Part shown: positions 54,529 through 64,000 of the stretch, one piece after another
Numbering within the stretch: the first letter of the stretch is position 1
Layout of the letters: every line of letters starts with the position of its first letter
Source of the DNA: DATAGF01 sp963813355
GTDB lineage: Bacteria > Actinomycetota > Thermoleophilia > Miltoncostaeales > Miltoncostaeaceae
DNA: 64,000 nucleotides
Direction of reading: 5' to 3'
Assembly (NCBI GenBank): GCA_963813355.1
Contig: CAWEYS010000023.1
Span: 1-64,000 of the forward strand
Notes under the pieces: model-generated
What the model saw: the letters and a program-made list of their open reading frames with translations, nothing else
Database searches by the model: none
What the model was told of the DNA's origin: nothing
Program-made: the position numbers and the translations under genes

Positions 54529-56775
54529 CTACTCCAGCTCGATCCGCAGCGACCACGAGCGCAGCGTCCCGGTGTCGCGCGACGCCAGGTCGCGCACCGA
54601 GAGCCGCCACTCGCCGGTCACCGGAAGCCCCGCGAGGGCCGCCAGGCCGGCCGCGGTGGTGCCGTCCCAGGTGCGGGCGAGGTCGCGGCGGCCGCCGCCC
54701 TGGCGGTCGTGCAGGATCGCCGCCGCGCCCGACGGCGCCAGCAGCTCCACCCGGAGGTCGCCGATGTAGGGGTGGGCGACGTCGACCGACACGGCGACGA
54801 GCCGGGCGACGCCCTGCTCCGGGACGCTGATCGCGCTGTGGACCGCGCCCGCCGGGGCGTCGGGGATGGGCAGGCCGGGCTCGGCCCGGCGCTCGATCGG
54901 CGCGGTCGAGGCGGCGGGGTCGATCTCGATGCTCCAGCGGTTGAGGCGGCCCGTGTCGCGCCGCTCGGCGTCGGTCACGTGGAGCGTCCACGCCCCCCCC
55001 ACGGGCTCGCCCCGCAGGGCCGCCAGCGGCGAGCCGGGCGCGGCGGAGTCCCACGACTCGCGGAGGTCGTGCCCGCCGCCGCCGACGCGGTCGCGCAGCA
55101 CGGCCCGCGCCCCCGACGGCGCCGCGAGCTCCACCCGCAGGTCGCCGATCCAGGGGTGGACGATCTCGGCGGCGGCGCGGACGGCCGCGACGGTGCCGGC
55201 CGCCGACAGCGTGATGGCGCTCACGGCGCCCACGGGGTCGTCGTCGGGGATCAGGAGGTCGGGCGCGGCCTCGCCGGCCACGGTCCCGCCGGCCGGAGGG
55301 GCGGCGCCGGCGCGGATGCGCAGGGCCGCCCCCGGGGCCCCGACGTCCGAGATCACCAGCCCCGAGCCGGTCCCGTCCCACAGCCGCGACGAGGGCGTCG
55401 TGTCGTGGGAGAGGACCACCCCCGACGCCGCGCCGAACAGATCGCCGGCGTCGCCGGTGTTGCGGTTGGTCTCGAGGTCCAGGTGACCGTCGGCCTGGAC
55501 GAGGGCGAGCTGGTAGTGGCGCTCGCGCGTCCCGTCCTCCCACTCGTTCGATCCGAGCGTGTCGCAGTGGAAGACCGCCAGCCCGGAGGAGGGGAGCGAG
55601 GCGTCGGTCCCCAGGCCCGAGCGGTTCTCCACGACGAAGTACTCGTTGACCCGCCCGGGCGGGCTGAAGCGGTGGACCCGCGCGTAGTCGCCCTGGCGCA
55701 GCTCGTGCTCGCCCGGGTCGAGGGGGACCACCTCGTCCGGCCAGCCCGCCAGGTCGCGCAGGTAGCCGCTGATCGCGGCGGGCGCCCGGCCCTGGCCGAG
55801 GTGGTTGCCCGAGCCCATCAGGCAGTAGACGCCGATGCCGGCGCTCTTCTCGAAGTCCCCGTCGCGCTCGCCGTAGTCGTAGAGGTCGGGGAAGCGGCAG
55901 AGGAGGTGCCCGGTCTCGTGGGCGAAGGTGCCGATGCTCAGGTCGACCGGGCTCCGGCCCATGCTGGACACCTGGTAGAAGTGCGTGCGGATCCCGCCCG
56001 GGTAGCTCAGGCTGCGCACCGCGTTGTGGGGCCACAGCTCGCCGTCGTAGACGGTCCGCCCGGCGTACATGACGTTGATCGCGTCGACGATGCCCTCGCC
56101 GCGGGAGTCGAAGCCGGACAGGTCGACGCCGTGGGTCGATATCGCGAGGTCGAGCGCCTCCTTCAGGAGGAGGGTGGTCTTGTAGTGCTCCAGCGGCTTG
56201 CTCAGCTGCACCGGCCCCACGACGGTGTTGCGGTAGTCGAGCCGGCCGTTGGACATCGTGAGGTAGTAGTCGCGCACCGAGCCCCGGTTGCCGTTGCGCG
56301 AGTAGCCCTCCTCGTTCAGCAGGGCCTCGACGTCGGCGGGGCTCACGGTCGCCTGCAGGTCGGCGAAGTTCGCGAGGATCGTGAGGCCGTGGACGATGCC
56401 CTCGCTGACGCGGCGCCCCTCGAGCAGGCCGTCGTTCACGCCGACGGTCCGCACCCGGTGGGAGGCCGTGGTCGTCGGGCGGGGCCGCAGCTCGGCGTAG
56501 CGGCGCCCGAAGCGGGCGTTGCGCACCTCGGGGGCCTCGCGGAGGTGGGTGGGCAGACCCGGCGGGGCGGGCTTGTCGATCGCCACCCCCGTGGAGATGA
56601 GGCGGCCCCCGGCGAGGGTCGCGTAGCAGTAGAGGCCCAGGTCGGTGTCGAGGACGACCGTGTGCCCGTCGAGGGTCTCGTAGCGGGCGTAGAACTCGTC
56701 GCCGAAGACGCGCAGCCGCACCTGCGGCCCTCCGGGCTGCGGGAAGGTCAGCGTCTCCCCGAAGATCGCGCTCAC
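54529..56775 (-). CDS. M6-type metallopeptidase with two P-domains
   Basis: 748 residues. An M6 (immune inhibitor A-like) catalytic domain with zinc motif GTFAHETGHLLCRFPDLYDY (HExxH) and a downstream VYCLMGSGNHLG. Two proprotein-convertase P-domains follow at about 520-620 and 640-745, each with WIGDLRVELAAPSG / YIGDLRVELLAPSG and a final TGRLNRWSIEI / TGTLRSWSLRI. Such enzymes are normally secreted, yet the start MSAIFGETLTFPQPGGPQVR shows no signal peptide. It stands alone on the minus strand. Confidence 0.9.
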   Translation of the reverse strand: MSAIFGETLTFPQPGGPQVRLRVFGDEFYARYETLDGHTVVLDTDLGLYCYATLAGGRLISTGVAIDKPAPPGLPTHLREAPEVRNARFGRRYAELRPRPTTTASHRVRTVGVNDGLLEGRRVSEGIVHGLTILANFADLQATVSPADVEALLNEEGYSRNGNRGSVRDYYLTMSNGRLDYRNTVVGPVQLSKPLEHYKTTLLLKEALDLAISTHGVDLSGFDSRGEGIVDAINVMYAGRTVYDGELWPHNAVRSLSYPGGIRTHFYQVSSMGRSPVDLSIGTFAHETGHLLCRFPDLYDYGERDGDFEKSAGIGVYCLMGSGNHLGQGRAPAAISGYLRDLAGWPDEVVPLDPGEHELRQGDYARVHRFSPPGRVNEYFVVENRSGLGTDASLPSSGLAVFHCDTLGSNEWEDGTRERHYQLALVQADGHLDLETNRNTGDAGDLFGAASGVVLSHDTTPSSRLWDGTGSGLVISDVGAPGAALRIRAGAAPPAGGTVAGEAAPDLLIPDDDPVGAVSAITLSAAGTVAAVRAAAEIVHPWIGDLRVELAAPSGARAVLRDRVGGGGHDLRESWDSAAPGSPLAALRGEPVGGAWTLHVTDAERRDTGRLNRWSIEIDPAASTAPIERRAEPGLPIPDAPAGAVHSAISVPEQGVARLVAVSVDVAHPYIGDLRVELLAPSGAAAILHDRQGGGRRDLARTWDGTTAAGLAALAGLPVTGEWRLSVRDLASRDTGTLRSWSLRIELE

Positions 56776-56824
56776 CGGGCCAGTATCCGACGCCGGGGGG
56801 CGCCGTGGCGACCCCCTGCTCCCC

Positions 56825-56830
56825 TAGAGT
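56825..56830 (+). promoter_or_regulatory. -10 box (TAGAGT) of dapB
   Basis: TANNNT box ending 6 bases before the dapB ATG; leaderless message predicted. Confidence 0.45.
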
Positions 56831-56836
56831 TGCCCG

Positions 56837-57529
56837 ATGCAGAGCGTGTGCGTCTGCGGGGCCGCCGGCCGGATGGGCCGCTCGGTGGTCGCCGCCGTCG
56901 AGGCGGAGGGCGACATGCGCGTCGTCGCCTCGGTCGATCCCGCGCTCGTGCCGGGGGAGGGGCGCTACCCGTCCCTGCCGCCCGCGCTGGCGTCCGGCGG
57001 CCTCGACGTCGTCGTTGACTTCACCCAGCCCGACGTGGTCTTCGGCAACGCCCGCGAGGCCCTCCAGGCGGGGGTCCACGCCGTCGTCGGCACGACCGGC
57101 CTGAGCGACGCCCAGGTCGCCGAGCTGCGCGAGCTGGCCGAGGCCGGCCCGGCGAACATCGTCATCGCCCCGAACTTCGCGGTCGGCGCCGTCCTGATGA
57201 TGCGCTTCGCCGCGGAGGCCTCGCGCCACATGGCGCGCGCCGAGATCGTCGAGCTCCACCACGACGGCAAGCGCGACGCCCCCTCGGGGACGGCGATCCG
57301 CACGGCCGGGATGATGGAGGGGGAGGTGCCGATCCACTCGGTGCGCCTCCCGGGGCTCGTGGCCCACCAGGAGGTGCTGCTGGGCGGCCACGGCGAGACG
57401 CTCACCATCCGCCACGACTCGCTCTCGCGCGAGAGCTTCATGCCCGGCGTGGTGATGGCCGTGCGGGCCGTCCCCGACCGCCCCGGCCTGACCCTGGGGC
57501 TGGAGCCGATCCTCTTCGGCACCGCGTGA
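56837..57529 (+). CDS. dapB: 4-hydroxy-tetrahydrodipicolinate reductase
   Basis: 230 residues. Nucleotide-binding CGAAGRMGRSVV, VVDFTQPD, VVGTTGLS, and the substrate motif ELHHDGKRDAPSGTAIRTA. Reduces the DapA product in lysine and diaminopimelate synthesis. Its stop overlaps the GTG of the carboxylase (GTGA). Confidence 0.95.
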   Translation: MQSVCVCGAAGRMGRSVVAAVEAEGDMRVVASVDPALVPGEGRYPSLPPALASGGLDVVVDFTQPDVVFGNAREALQAGVHAVVGTTGLSDAQVAELRELAEAGPANIVIAPNFAVGAVLMMRFAAEASRHMARAEIVELHHDGKRDAPSGTAIRTAGMMEGEVPIHSVRLPGLVAHQEVLLGGHGETLTIRHDSLSRESFMPGVVMAVRAVPDRPGLTLGLEPILFGTA

Positions 57530-60500
57530 GCGGGGCGGCGAAGCGGCTGACCTCGCTCCTGGTGGCCAACCGGAGCGAGATCGCCATCCGCGTCTTCCGG
57601 GCCGCCACCGAGCTGGGCCTGCGGACCGTGGCGATCTACTCGCTCGAGGACCGCTTCGCCCTGCACCGCTTCAAGGCCGACGAGGCCTACCAGGTGGGCC
57701 GCGGCGCCGAGCCGGTGCGGGCCTACCTCGGCATCGAGGAGATCCTGCGGGTCGCGCGGGCCGCCGGCGTGGACGCGATCCACCCCGGGTACGGGTTCCT
57801 CGCCGAGAACCCCGAGCTGGCCGACGCCTGCGTGCGCGAGGGGATCACGTGGATCGGGCCCCCCAAGCGGGTCATGGAGCGCCTGGGCAACAAGGTCGAG
57901 GCCCGCGCGGTGGCCGAGCGCGCCGGGGTCCCCGTCATGCCCGCCACCGGCGCCCTGCCGCCCGACCCGGCCGAGGCGCGGCGCCTCGCCGAGGAGGTGG
58001 GCTTCCCGCTCATGGTCAAGGCGAGCTGGGGCGGCGGGGGGCGGGGCATGCGGATGGTGCACGACCCCGGCGAGCTCGAGGAGGCCGTCGAGGCCGGGCG
58101 CCGCGAGGCGCGGGCGGCCTTCGGCAACGACGAGGTCTTCCTGGAGCGCCTGGTGGAGCGCGCCTGGCACATCGAGGTGCAGGTCCTGGCCGACCAGCAC
58201 GGCGGCGTGGTTCACCTGTTCGAGCGCGACTGCACCGTGCAGCGGCGGCACCAGAAGGTCATCGAGATCGCCCCCTCGCCGCGCCTGGACCCGGGCATCC
58301 GCGACGCGATCTGCGACGCGGCCGTGCGCCTGGCGCGCGAGGCGCGCTACCAGTGCGCGGGCACGGTCGAGTTCCTGCTCGACGCGGACAGCGGGGACTT
58401 CTTCTTCATCGAGGTCAACCCGCGGATCCAGGTCGAGCACACGGTCACCGAGGTCGTCACCGGGATCGACATCGTCAAGGCGCAGATCCGGCTCGCGGAG
58501 GGCGCGGCGATCGGCAGCGCCGAGAGCGGCGTGCCGGCGCAGGAGGAGGTGCGGCTGAACGGCTCGGCCATGCAGTGCCGGATCACCACCGAGGACCCCG
58601 AGAACCTGTTCATCCCCGACTACGGGCGGATCAGCGCCTACCGCGAGGCCACCGGCTTCGGCATCCGCCTGGACGGCGGCACGGCGTACTCGTCGGCCGT
58701 CATCACGCCGTTCTACGACTCGCTGCTGGAGAAGGTCACCGCCTGGGCGCCGACCCACGGCGAGGCCATCAACCGCATGGACCGCGCGCTGCGCGAGTTC
58801 CGCATCCGGGGCGTGAAGACGAACCTGCCGTTCCTCGAGGCCCTGGTCTCGCACCCGGCCTTCCGGGCGGGCCGGTACACCACCCGCTTCGTCGACCAGA
58901 CGCCGGAGCTGTTCGCGTTCCGCCCGCGCCGCGACCGGGCGACGCGCCTGCTGCAGTTCATCGCCGACGTGCTGGTCAACGGGAACCCCGAGGCCGTCGG
59001 CCGGCCGGAGCCCACGCACGTCCGCCTCCCGGCGATCCCGGCGGTGCCGCCGCGCTCCCAGGAGCCGCCGGGCACGCGCGACCGCCTGGCCGAGCTCGGC
59101 CCCGAGGGCTTCGCGCGCTGGATGCGCGACGAGCAGCCGCTGCTGCTGACCGACACGACGTTCCGCGACGCGCACCAGTCGCTGCTGGCGACCCGCTTCC
59201 GCACCCACGACCTCGTGGGCGCGGTGCCCTACTACGCCCGCCACCTGCACGGCCTGCTGTCGCTCGAGGCCTGGGGCGGGGCCACCTTCGACGTGGCCAT
59301 GCGCTTCCTCAAGGAGGACCCCTGGGACCGCCTCGTCACCATCCGGGACGCGGCCCCGAACATCCTGCTGCAGATGCTGCTGCGGGCCTCCAACGCGGTC
59401 GGCTACGCCAACTACCCGGACAATGTGGTGCGCTACTTCGTCGCCCAGGCGGCGGAGGCCGGCATCGACCTCTTCCGGGTCTTCGACAGCCTCAACTGGG
59501 TCGAGAACATGCGCGTCGCCATGGACGCCGTGCTGGAGTCGGGGATGCTCCTCGAGGGGGCCATCTGCTACACCGGCGACCTCAGCGACCCGTGCGCGGG
59601 ACAAGTACGACCTCGCCTACTACGTCCGGATGGCGAAGGAGCTCGAGGCCGCCGGCGCGCACATCCTGGGCATCAAGGACATGGCCGGCCTGTGCAAGCC
59701 CGAGGCGGCCCGCATCCTCGTGCGGGCCCTGCGCGAGGAGGTCGGCATCCCGGTCCACTTCCACACGCACGACACCGCCGGCTCCGGCGTCGCGTCGGTG
59801 CTGGCCGCGGCCGAGGCCGGGGTGGACGCCGCCGACGCCGCGATGGACCCCATGAGCGGCCTCACGTCTCAGCCGAGCCTGGGCGCGATCGCCGAGGCCC
59901 TGCGGGGGTCCCCGCGCGACACCGGCCTGGAGCGGGAGCCGCTCGCGCGCGCCGCCGACTACTGGGAGGCCGTCCGCTCGAAGTACGAGGGCTTCGAGAG
60001 CGACATGCGCGCGGGCACCTCCGAGGTCTACGAGCACGAGATGCCCGGCGGCCAGTACACGAACCTGCGCCAGCAGGCGCGCGCGCTCGGCATCGAGTCG
60101 CGCTGGCGCGAGGTGGCCCGGGCCTACGCCGACGTCAACCGGATGTTCGGCGACATCGTCAAGGTGACGCCCACCTCCAAGGTGGTCGGCGACCTGGCCG
60201 TCTTCATGGTCACCAACGACCTCACCCCCGAGCAGGTGCTCGACCCGGACCGCGAGATCGCCTTCCCGGACTCGGTCGTGGAGTACTTCCACGGCGACCT
60301 CGGGCAGCCGTACGGCGGCTTCCCGGAGGCGCTCCAGCGCAAGGTGCTGAAGGGCGACGAGCCCCTTCGGGTGCGGCCCGGCGAGGCGCTCCCGCCGGCC
60401 GACCTCGGCGAGGCGAGGGCCGAGGTCGAGAAGAAGGTGCGCCGCCAGGTGAGCGGGCGCGAGCTGGCCAGCTACCTGATGTACCCGAAGGTCTTCGTCG

Positions 60501-61027
60501 ACTTCGCCGAGCACCAGCGCATGCACGGCGACGTGAGCGTGCTGCCGACCCCGGTGTTCTTCTACGGGCTCGCCCGCGACGACGAGCTGTTCGTCGACAT
60601 CGAGCGCGGCAAGACGCTGGTCATCCGCTTCCTCGCGGTCGGCGAGCCGGACGACGAGGGCAAGCGCACGATCTTCTTCGAGCTCAACGGCCAGCCGCGC
60701 GAGGTGAAGTCGACCGACCGCTCGCTCGCGCCGAGCGGGCCGGGCAAGCGGATGGCCGACGAGGGCGATCCGACGCACGTCCCGGCGCCGATGCCGGGCC
60801 TCGTGGTCGCCGTCTCGGCCCACGAGGGGGACCGCGTGGCGCGGGGCGACCGCCTCCTGTCGATCGAGGCGATGAAGATGGAGACGGGCGTCTTCGCCGA
60901 GCGCGACGGGATCGTGGCGGAGGTGCTCGTGACCGCCGGGACCCAGGTTGACACCAAGCAGCTGCTGATGGTCGTGAACGGCGCGGGCGACGAGAAGCCG
61001 GCCTCGGAGTCTCCGGCCGCGCCCTGA
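57526..61027 (+). CDS. pyc: pyruvate carboxylase, frameshifted
   Basis: About 1166 residues in two frames. Biotin carboxylase: LLVANRSEIAIRVFRAATEL, MVKASWGGGGRGMRM, EVNPRIQVEHTVTE. Carboxyltransferase: LLTDTTFRDAHQSLLATRFR T. Biotinyl domain: LLSIEAMKMETGVF near the end. At about 59587-59599, in CYTGDLSD..RDKYDLAYYV, the frame moves by one base (one extra or two missing); both sides are fully conserved. A true mutation would remove half the carboxyltransferase and the biotin site of an anaplerotic enzyme, so a sequence error is the more likely reading. Converts pyruvate to oxaloacetate. Confidence 0.9.
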
Positions 61028-61030
61028 GCG

Positions 61031-61054
61031 GCCGGGGCGCCTCGCGGCCCCGGC
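61031..61054. terminator. hairpin between pyc and the dehydrogenase gene
   Basis: GCCGGGGC, 8-nt loop, GCCCCGGC: a perfect 8-bp stem between two convergent genes, usable from both sides. No T-run. Confidence 0.55.
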
Positions 61055-61068
61055 GGCCGGCGCGTCGA

Positions 61069-62100
61069 TCAGCCCTCGAGGACGGCCGGCAGCGGGGCGC
61101 CCAGCGCCTCGCAGCTCGCCGCCAGCGCCTGCCAGGTCGCCGGCGCCAGGGGCACGGCGCCGCTGGCGGTGCGGTCCAGGTAGCGCCGCTGGCCGCGCTC
61201 GCCGGGGACGACCAGCTCGTCGACCCCGGGAAGCGGTCGGCCGTCCTTGATCTGGTCGATCTGCGCGTCCATGCGCTCGAGGAACTCCCACCGGGGCAGG
61301 AACGCCTCGACGTCGAGGGCCCAGAGGAAGCTCCCGGGCGCGCCGGCGTCCACCCCCTGCGCGAACCCGGCCCCGCTCAGCACGCCGGCCAGGGCGTTGA
61401 CGAACAACGCGAGCCCGAACCCCTTGTGCGGCGCCAGCGGGCTCCCCAGCGGCGCCATCGACCCCCCCTCGACGAGGAGGCCGTCCGGCAACGGCGGCTC
61501 CTCCTGCGCGGCGATGCGGGCCTTCAGCGCCGAGACGACGGTCGTCGCGACGTCGAGGACCACGGGGTGATGACGCGCGCTGGGCAGGCCGTATGCGAGT
61601 GGGTTGGTGCCGAGGACGGCCGTCCGGCCGCCCGGAGGGGCCACGCGGGGGACGTCGTTGGTGCAGGCGAAGCCGATCAGGCCCGCCTCGGCCGCCAGCC
61701 TCGCGTATGGCCCCGCGACGACGAGCTGCCAGTCCCGCACCGTTGCGACCGCCATCCCCGAGCGCGCTCGGGCGCGCTCGATGCACCATCGCATGGCCCG
61801 CGTCGGCGCTGCAGGGCCGCACCCGCGGTCCCCATCGATCAGGAGCGCGCAGTCCGTCTCGCGAAGCACTCGCACGCGGGGCCGGGGATTCAGCGTCCCG
61901 TCGCCATAGAGGGGCGCGAGGACCGCCAGCGCCGCGACCCCGTGGCCGGCATGGCCGCGAAGCTCCGAGTCCACCAGGAGCCCACCCAGGCCCTCGGCGT
62001 CGTCCGGAACGAGCCGGAGGCGCTGAAAGGCGAGGGCGAGGCAGCGTCTCAGGTCATCGATCCGAACCAGCCGCGTGCCCTCATCCCGGTCTTCGGCCAT
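61069..62100 (-). CDS. Ldh-family (malate/L-lactate type) dehydrogenase
   Basis: 343 residues: LVDSELRGHAGHGVAALAVL at the start, GMAVATVRDWQLVVAGPYAR, GTNPLAYGLPS, LDVATTVVSALK and APHKGFGLALFVNALAGVLS GAGF. This is the Ldh_2 fold of NAD(P)-dependent malate/lactate/ureidoglycolate dehydrogenases, distinct from Rossmann LDH. The usual G-HS-x-G motif is replaced by DWQLVVAGPYA, so activity may differ. Substrate uncertain. Confidence 0.85.
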   Translation of the reverse strand: MAEDRDEGTRLVRIDDLRRCLALAFQRLRLVPDDAEGLGGLLVDSELRGHAGHGVAALAVLAPLYGDGTLNPRPRVRVLRETDCALLIDGDRGCGPAAPTRAMRWCIERARARSGMAVATVRDWQLVVAGPYARLAAEAGLIGFACTNDVPRVAPPGGRTAVLGTNPLAYGLPSARHHPVVLDVATTVVSALKARIAAQEEPPLPDGLLVEGGSMAPLGSPLAPHKGFGLALFVNALAGVLSGAGFAQGVDAGAPGSFLWALDVEAFLPRWEFLERMDAQIDQIKDGRPLPGVDELVVPGERGQRRYLDRTASGAVPLAPATWQALAASCEALGAPLPAVLEG

Positions 62101-62170
62101 GACTCACGCCCGACGTCGGATGGTGTCGATGCCCGGTACGATCCTGCCAGGCTGCGAACCCGGGGGAGCG

Positions 62171-62578
62171 ATGAGCGAGGGCTGGAGCAAGGTCGCCCAG
62201 GGCGACGTGGAGGAGCGCGAGCGCCGAGGCGGCGGGGCCGCGTCGCGAGATGTCGCGGGGGCGCTGGGGGCCGAGGGCCTGGTGCTGCGGGTCTGGCGCT
62301 ACGGGCCCGGCCACGAGATGGCCTACCACCGCCACGGCACCCAGGAGGAGGTGTACCAGCTCGTCTCGGGCGGCCCCCAGGAGGTCTTCGTCGAGGGTGA
62401 GACGGTCACGGTGCAGGACGGCGACTGGCTGCGGTTCCACAAGGACACGGTCCGGCGCATCCAGAACCGCAGCGACCGCGAGGCGGTCTGGCTCACGATC
62501 GGCGCACCGCCCGGTCCCGGGATCACGGACGGCATCCGCATCGACCCGGAGACCGGCGCCGAGATCCCGCGGAAGTGA
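62171..62578 (+). CDS. cupin domain protein
   Basis: 135 residues from ATG 62171 (GGGGGAG upstream; TACGAT -10 at about 62137). Cupin motif 1 YRYG-like GHEMAYHRHGTQEEVYQLVS and motif 2 TVQDGDWLRFHKDTVRRIQN. End motif PETGAEIPRK. Metal-binding histidines are present in motif 1. Function unknown; forms a row of same-strand genes with the next two. Confidence 0.85.
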   Translation: MSEGWSKVAQGDVEERERRGGGAASRDVAGALGAEGLVLRVWRYGPGHEMAYHRHGTQEEVYQLVSGGPQEVFVEGETVTVQDGDWLRFHKDTVRRIQNRSDREAVWLTIGAPPGPGITDGIRIDPETGAEIPRK

Positions 62579-62587
62579 GCGGCTGAC

Positions 62588-63115
62588 ATGGGCGCGCGGC
62601 TCCTCGCCCTCGCCGCCCTGCTGGCGCGCAAGCAGGGCCCCAAGGTGGCCCGCCTGCTGCTGCTGAAGGCCCAGGCCTGGCTGGCCGACCCGGCCAACGA
62701 GGAGACCAAGCAGGCCCTCGTCGCCCAGCTGCGGACCATCGCCGAGGTGGCGGGCGGGGCGGCGGGGCGCATGAGCGCGCGGCTGGCGCGCGAGGTCGAG
62801 AAGCGCAGGGTGTCGCCGGCCGCGTGGGAGCGCGATCTCATGGGCCTGCGCTACGAGATCGCCGACATGGCGCCGGGGCCGATGCGCGAGGGCGCGATCG
62901 CGGCCTACGCGACCCAGGCCCGCGCCGGCGTCCACCTGATCGACGACGCCAAGCGGCCCGAGGAGGTCCGACGCCAGGTGATCGCCGCGCTGCGCGCCGA
63001 GCAGCGCATGCTGCGCCGCGACCGGCTGTCGTCGGCCGAGCGGGAGCGGGCGCTGGCGGCGGTCGAGGACGCCCTGGCCGCCTGCGGCGCCTCGCGCGAG
63101 GTCGCGCGGACGTGA
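62588..63115 (+). CDS. hypothetical helical protein
   Basis: 175 residues, almost entirely alpha-helical by composition: LAALLARKQGPKVARLLLLK, ETKQALVAQLRTIAEVAGGA, LMGLRYEIADMAPGPMREGA, and a charged coiled end. No signal peptide or membrane helix is clear. It starts 9 bp after the cupin and its stop overlaps the flavoprotein start (GTGA). Not recognised. Confidence 0.72.
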   Translation: MGARLLALAALLARKQGPKVARLLLLKAQAWLADPANEETKQALVAQLRTIAEVAGGAAGRMSARLAREVEKRRVSPAAWERDLMGLRYEIADMAPGPMREGAIAAYATQARAGVHLIDDAKRPEEVRRQVIAALRAEQRMLRRDRLSSAERERALAAVEDALAACGASREVART

Positions 63116-64000
63116 GCGGCGCCTACGACGCGATCGTCTGCGGGGGGTCGTTCGGCGGGCTCGCCGCCGCCTCCCAGATCGGCGGCCGGGTGCTCGTGAT
63201 CGACCGCCTCGAGATCGGGGACGGCGAGACGTCGGCGTCGGCGGTGCCGCTCGCCTGCCTGCAGAACATGGACCTGCTCGACTGCGTGGAGCAGGTCCAC
63301 GCCGAGCTGATCATCCACACCCGCCGCCACAGCCAGCGGCTGCGGTTCTTCGACTTCGCCACCTTCGACTACCGGCGCTTCTGCACCGACCTGTTCGCGC
63401 GCACCGGGGCGGACTTCCTGCGGGCCCGGGTCACCGCCGCCGGCGACGGGGTGGTCCACACGAGCGAGGGCGCCTTCGAGGCGCCCCTCGTGATCGAGGC
63501 GGCCGGCTGGCGCACCTCGGCGCCCAAGGGCCGGGCCGCGCGGCGGGCGCGCGCTCCGCGCAAGAGCTTCGGCGTCGAGGCGCGCCAGCCCTACCGCGGC
63601 GACGGGCTCCACTTCTACGTGGGGCCCAGCAACGGCAGCCGGCGCTTCTACTGGATCTTCCCGGCCGGCGACCACGTCCGCGCCGGCCTGGCGACCTACA
63701 CGGGCCACTCGGCCCTCTCGCAGGACCTGGTCGACTTCCTCGGGCGCCACGAGCTGGGCGACCCGGGCCACCAGCACGGCGGCTTCTTCACCTCGCGCCT
63801 GATCGACCCGATCCGCGACGGGATGTTCGTGGTCGGCGACGCCGCGGGGCAGTGCCTGCCGGTCTCGGGCGAGGGGATCCGGCCGGCCCTGGTGTTCGGC
63901 CAGCTCGCGGGGCGCCTGGCCGAGCGCGTGCGGCTCGGCGAGCTGCCGCTCGACCAGGCCCTGTCGCGGTACCGGGCCTACGTCCTCTCGCGGGCGCGCG
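63112..64000 (+). CDS. FAD-dependent oxidoreductase (geranylgeranyl reductase-like), partial
   Basis: GTG 63112 opens YDAIVCGGSFGGLAAASQIG GRVLVIDR, a dinucleotide-binding fold of the PHBH/geranylgeranyl-reductase group. Further on come VIEAAGWRTSAPKG, FYWIFPAGDHVRAGL and the second FAD motif GMFVVGDAAGQCLPVSGEGI RPA. At least 296 residues are seen and the frame leaves the window open. Likely substrate: a lipid or isoprenoid, or halogenase-like chemistry; unresolved. Coupled to the helical protein upstream. Confidence 0.88.
   Translation, partial: MSGAYDAIVCGGSFGGLAAASQIGGRVLVIDRLEIGDGETSASAVPLACLQNMDLLDCVEQVHAELIIHTRRHSQRLRFFDFATFDYRRFCTDLFARTGADFLRARVTAAGDGVVHTSEGAFEAPLVIEAAGWRTSAPKGRAARRARAPRKSFGVEARQPYRGDGLHFYVGPSNGSRRFYWIFPAGDHVRAGLATYTGHSALSQDLVDFLGRHELGDPGHQHGGFFTSRLIDPIRDGMFVVGDAAGQCLPVSGEGIRPALVFGQLAGRLAERVRLGELPLDQALSRYRAYVLSRAR

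Noticed and set aside
53717..57415. Minus-strand open frame of 1232 codons
   Set aside because: It is out of frame with the M6 peptidase and phosphatase; no motifs, Arg/Pro-rich. The real genes use other frames.

Overview
The window is GC-rich DNA from an actinobacterium. The supporting signs are an actinobacterial integration host factor (mihF) ahead of gmk, TANNNT-type -10 boxes placed 6-10 bases before many start codons (short-leader or leaderless mRNAs), frequent GTG starts, a PyrR-controlled pyrimidine operon, a LexA-type SOS box and the block rimP-nusA-ylxR-infB-ylxP-rbfA-nrnA-truB-ribF-rpsO-pnp-M16 peptidase-dapB. The gene mix resembles Thermoleophilia/Solirubrobacterales, but that placement is inference.

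Region 1 (1-15.1 kb) is accessory and much decayed. A complete tRNA-Arg(CCG) lies at 15067-15139. Its 3' half is repeated as a 44-bp identical core at 4147-4190. Between the two copies sits an integrated element of about 10.9 kb with excisionase-like and tyrosine integrase genes at its right end and an identical 21-bp arm-type repeat near each end. Left of the left core is the ruined C-terminus of a second integrase, so two elements appear to have entered the same tRNA in tandem. Cargo and debris include two pieces of a MobF/TrwC relaxase, a truncated methyltransferase, a 3' fragment of a tRNA-Ser, a DoxX membrane protein behind a tiny upstream ORF, two related 37-residue proteins, a Ser/Thr kinase, and a divergent AraC/NmrA pair. 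Several genes are broken by frameshifts.

Region 2 (15.1-32.4 kb) is chromosomal: a cupin, a YfcE-type phosphodiesterase, RNase Z, the overlapping pyrR-pyrB-pyrC-isochorismatase-carA-carB operon, then mihF-gmk-coaBC, a universal stress protein, and the MoxR/DUF58/transglutaminase/TPR set.

Region 3 (32.4-51.1 kb) has small enzymes (YbjN-like, dtd, VOC), a frameshifted LolA-like gene, an SOS-boxed winged-helix gene, and then the transcription/translation block from rimP to pnp and an M16 peptidase. An AraC/VOC pair and an MFS exporter interrupt that block between ribF and rpsO.

Region 4 (51.1-64 kb) has a second MFS protein, a zinc-ribbon/helix-turn-helix gene, a frameshifted histidine phosphatase, an M6-type metallopeptidase, dapB, pyruvate carboxylase (frameshifted), an Ldh-type dehydrogenase, a cupin and a flavoprotein cut by the window end.

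The most unusual unexplained signal is a palindrome, CCAATTGGC, that occurs as pairs exactly 23 bp apart. There are two pairs before the AraC gene (44217-44386) and two before the zinc-ribbon gene (53189-53337). Other notable points are an integrase reading frame that runs through the attachment core, so its C-terminus should differ between integrated and excised states, and a zinc-finger-like tail on NusA.
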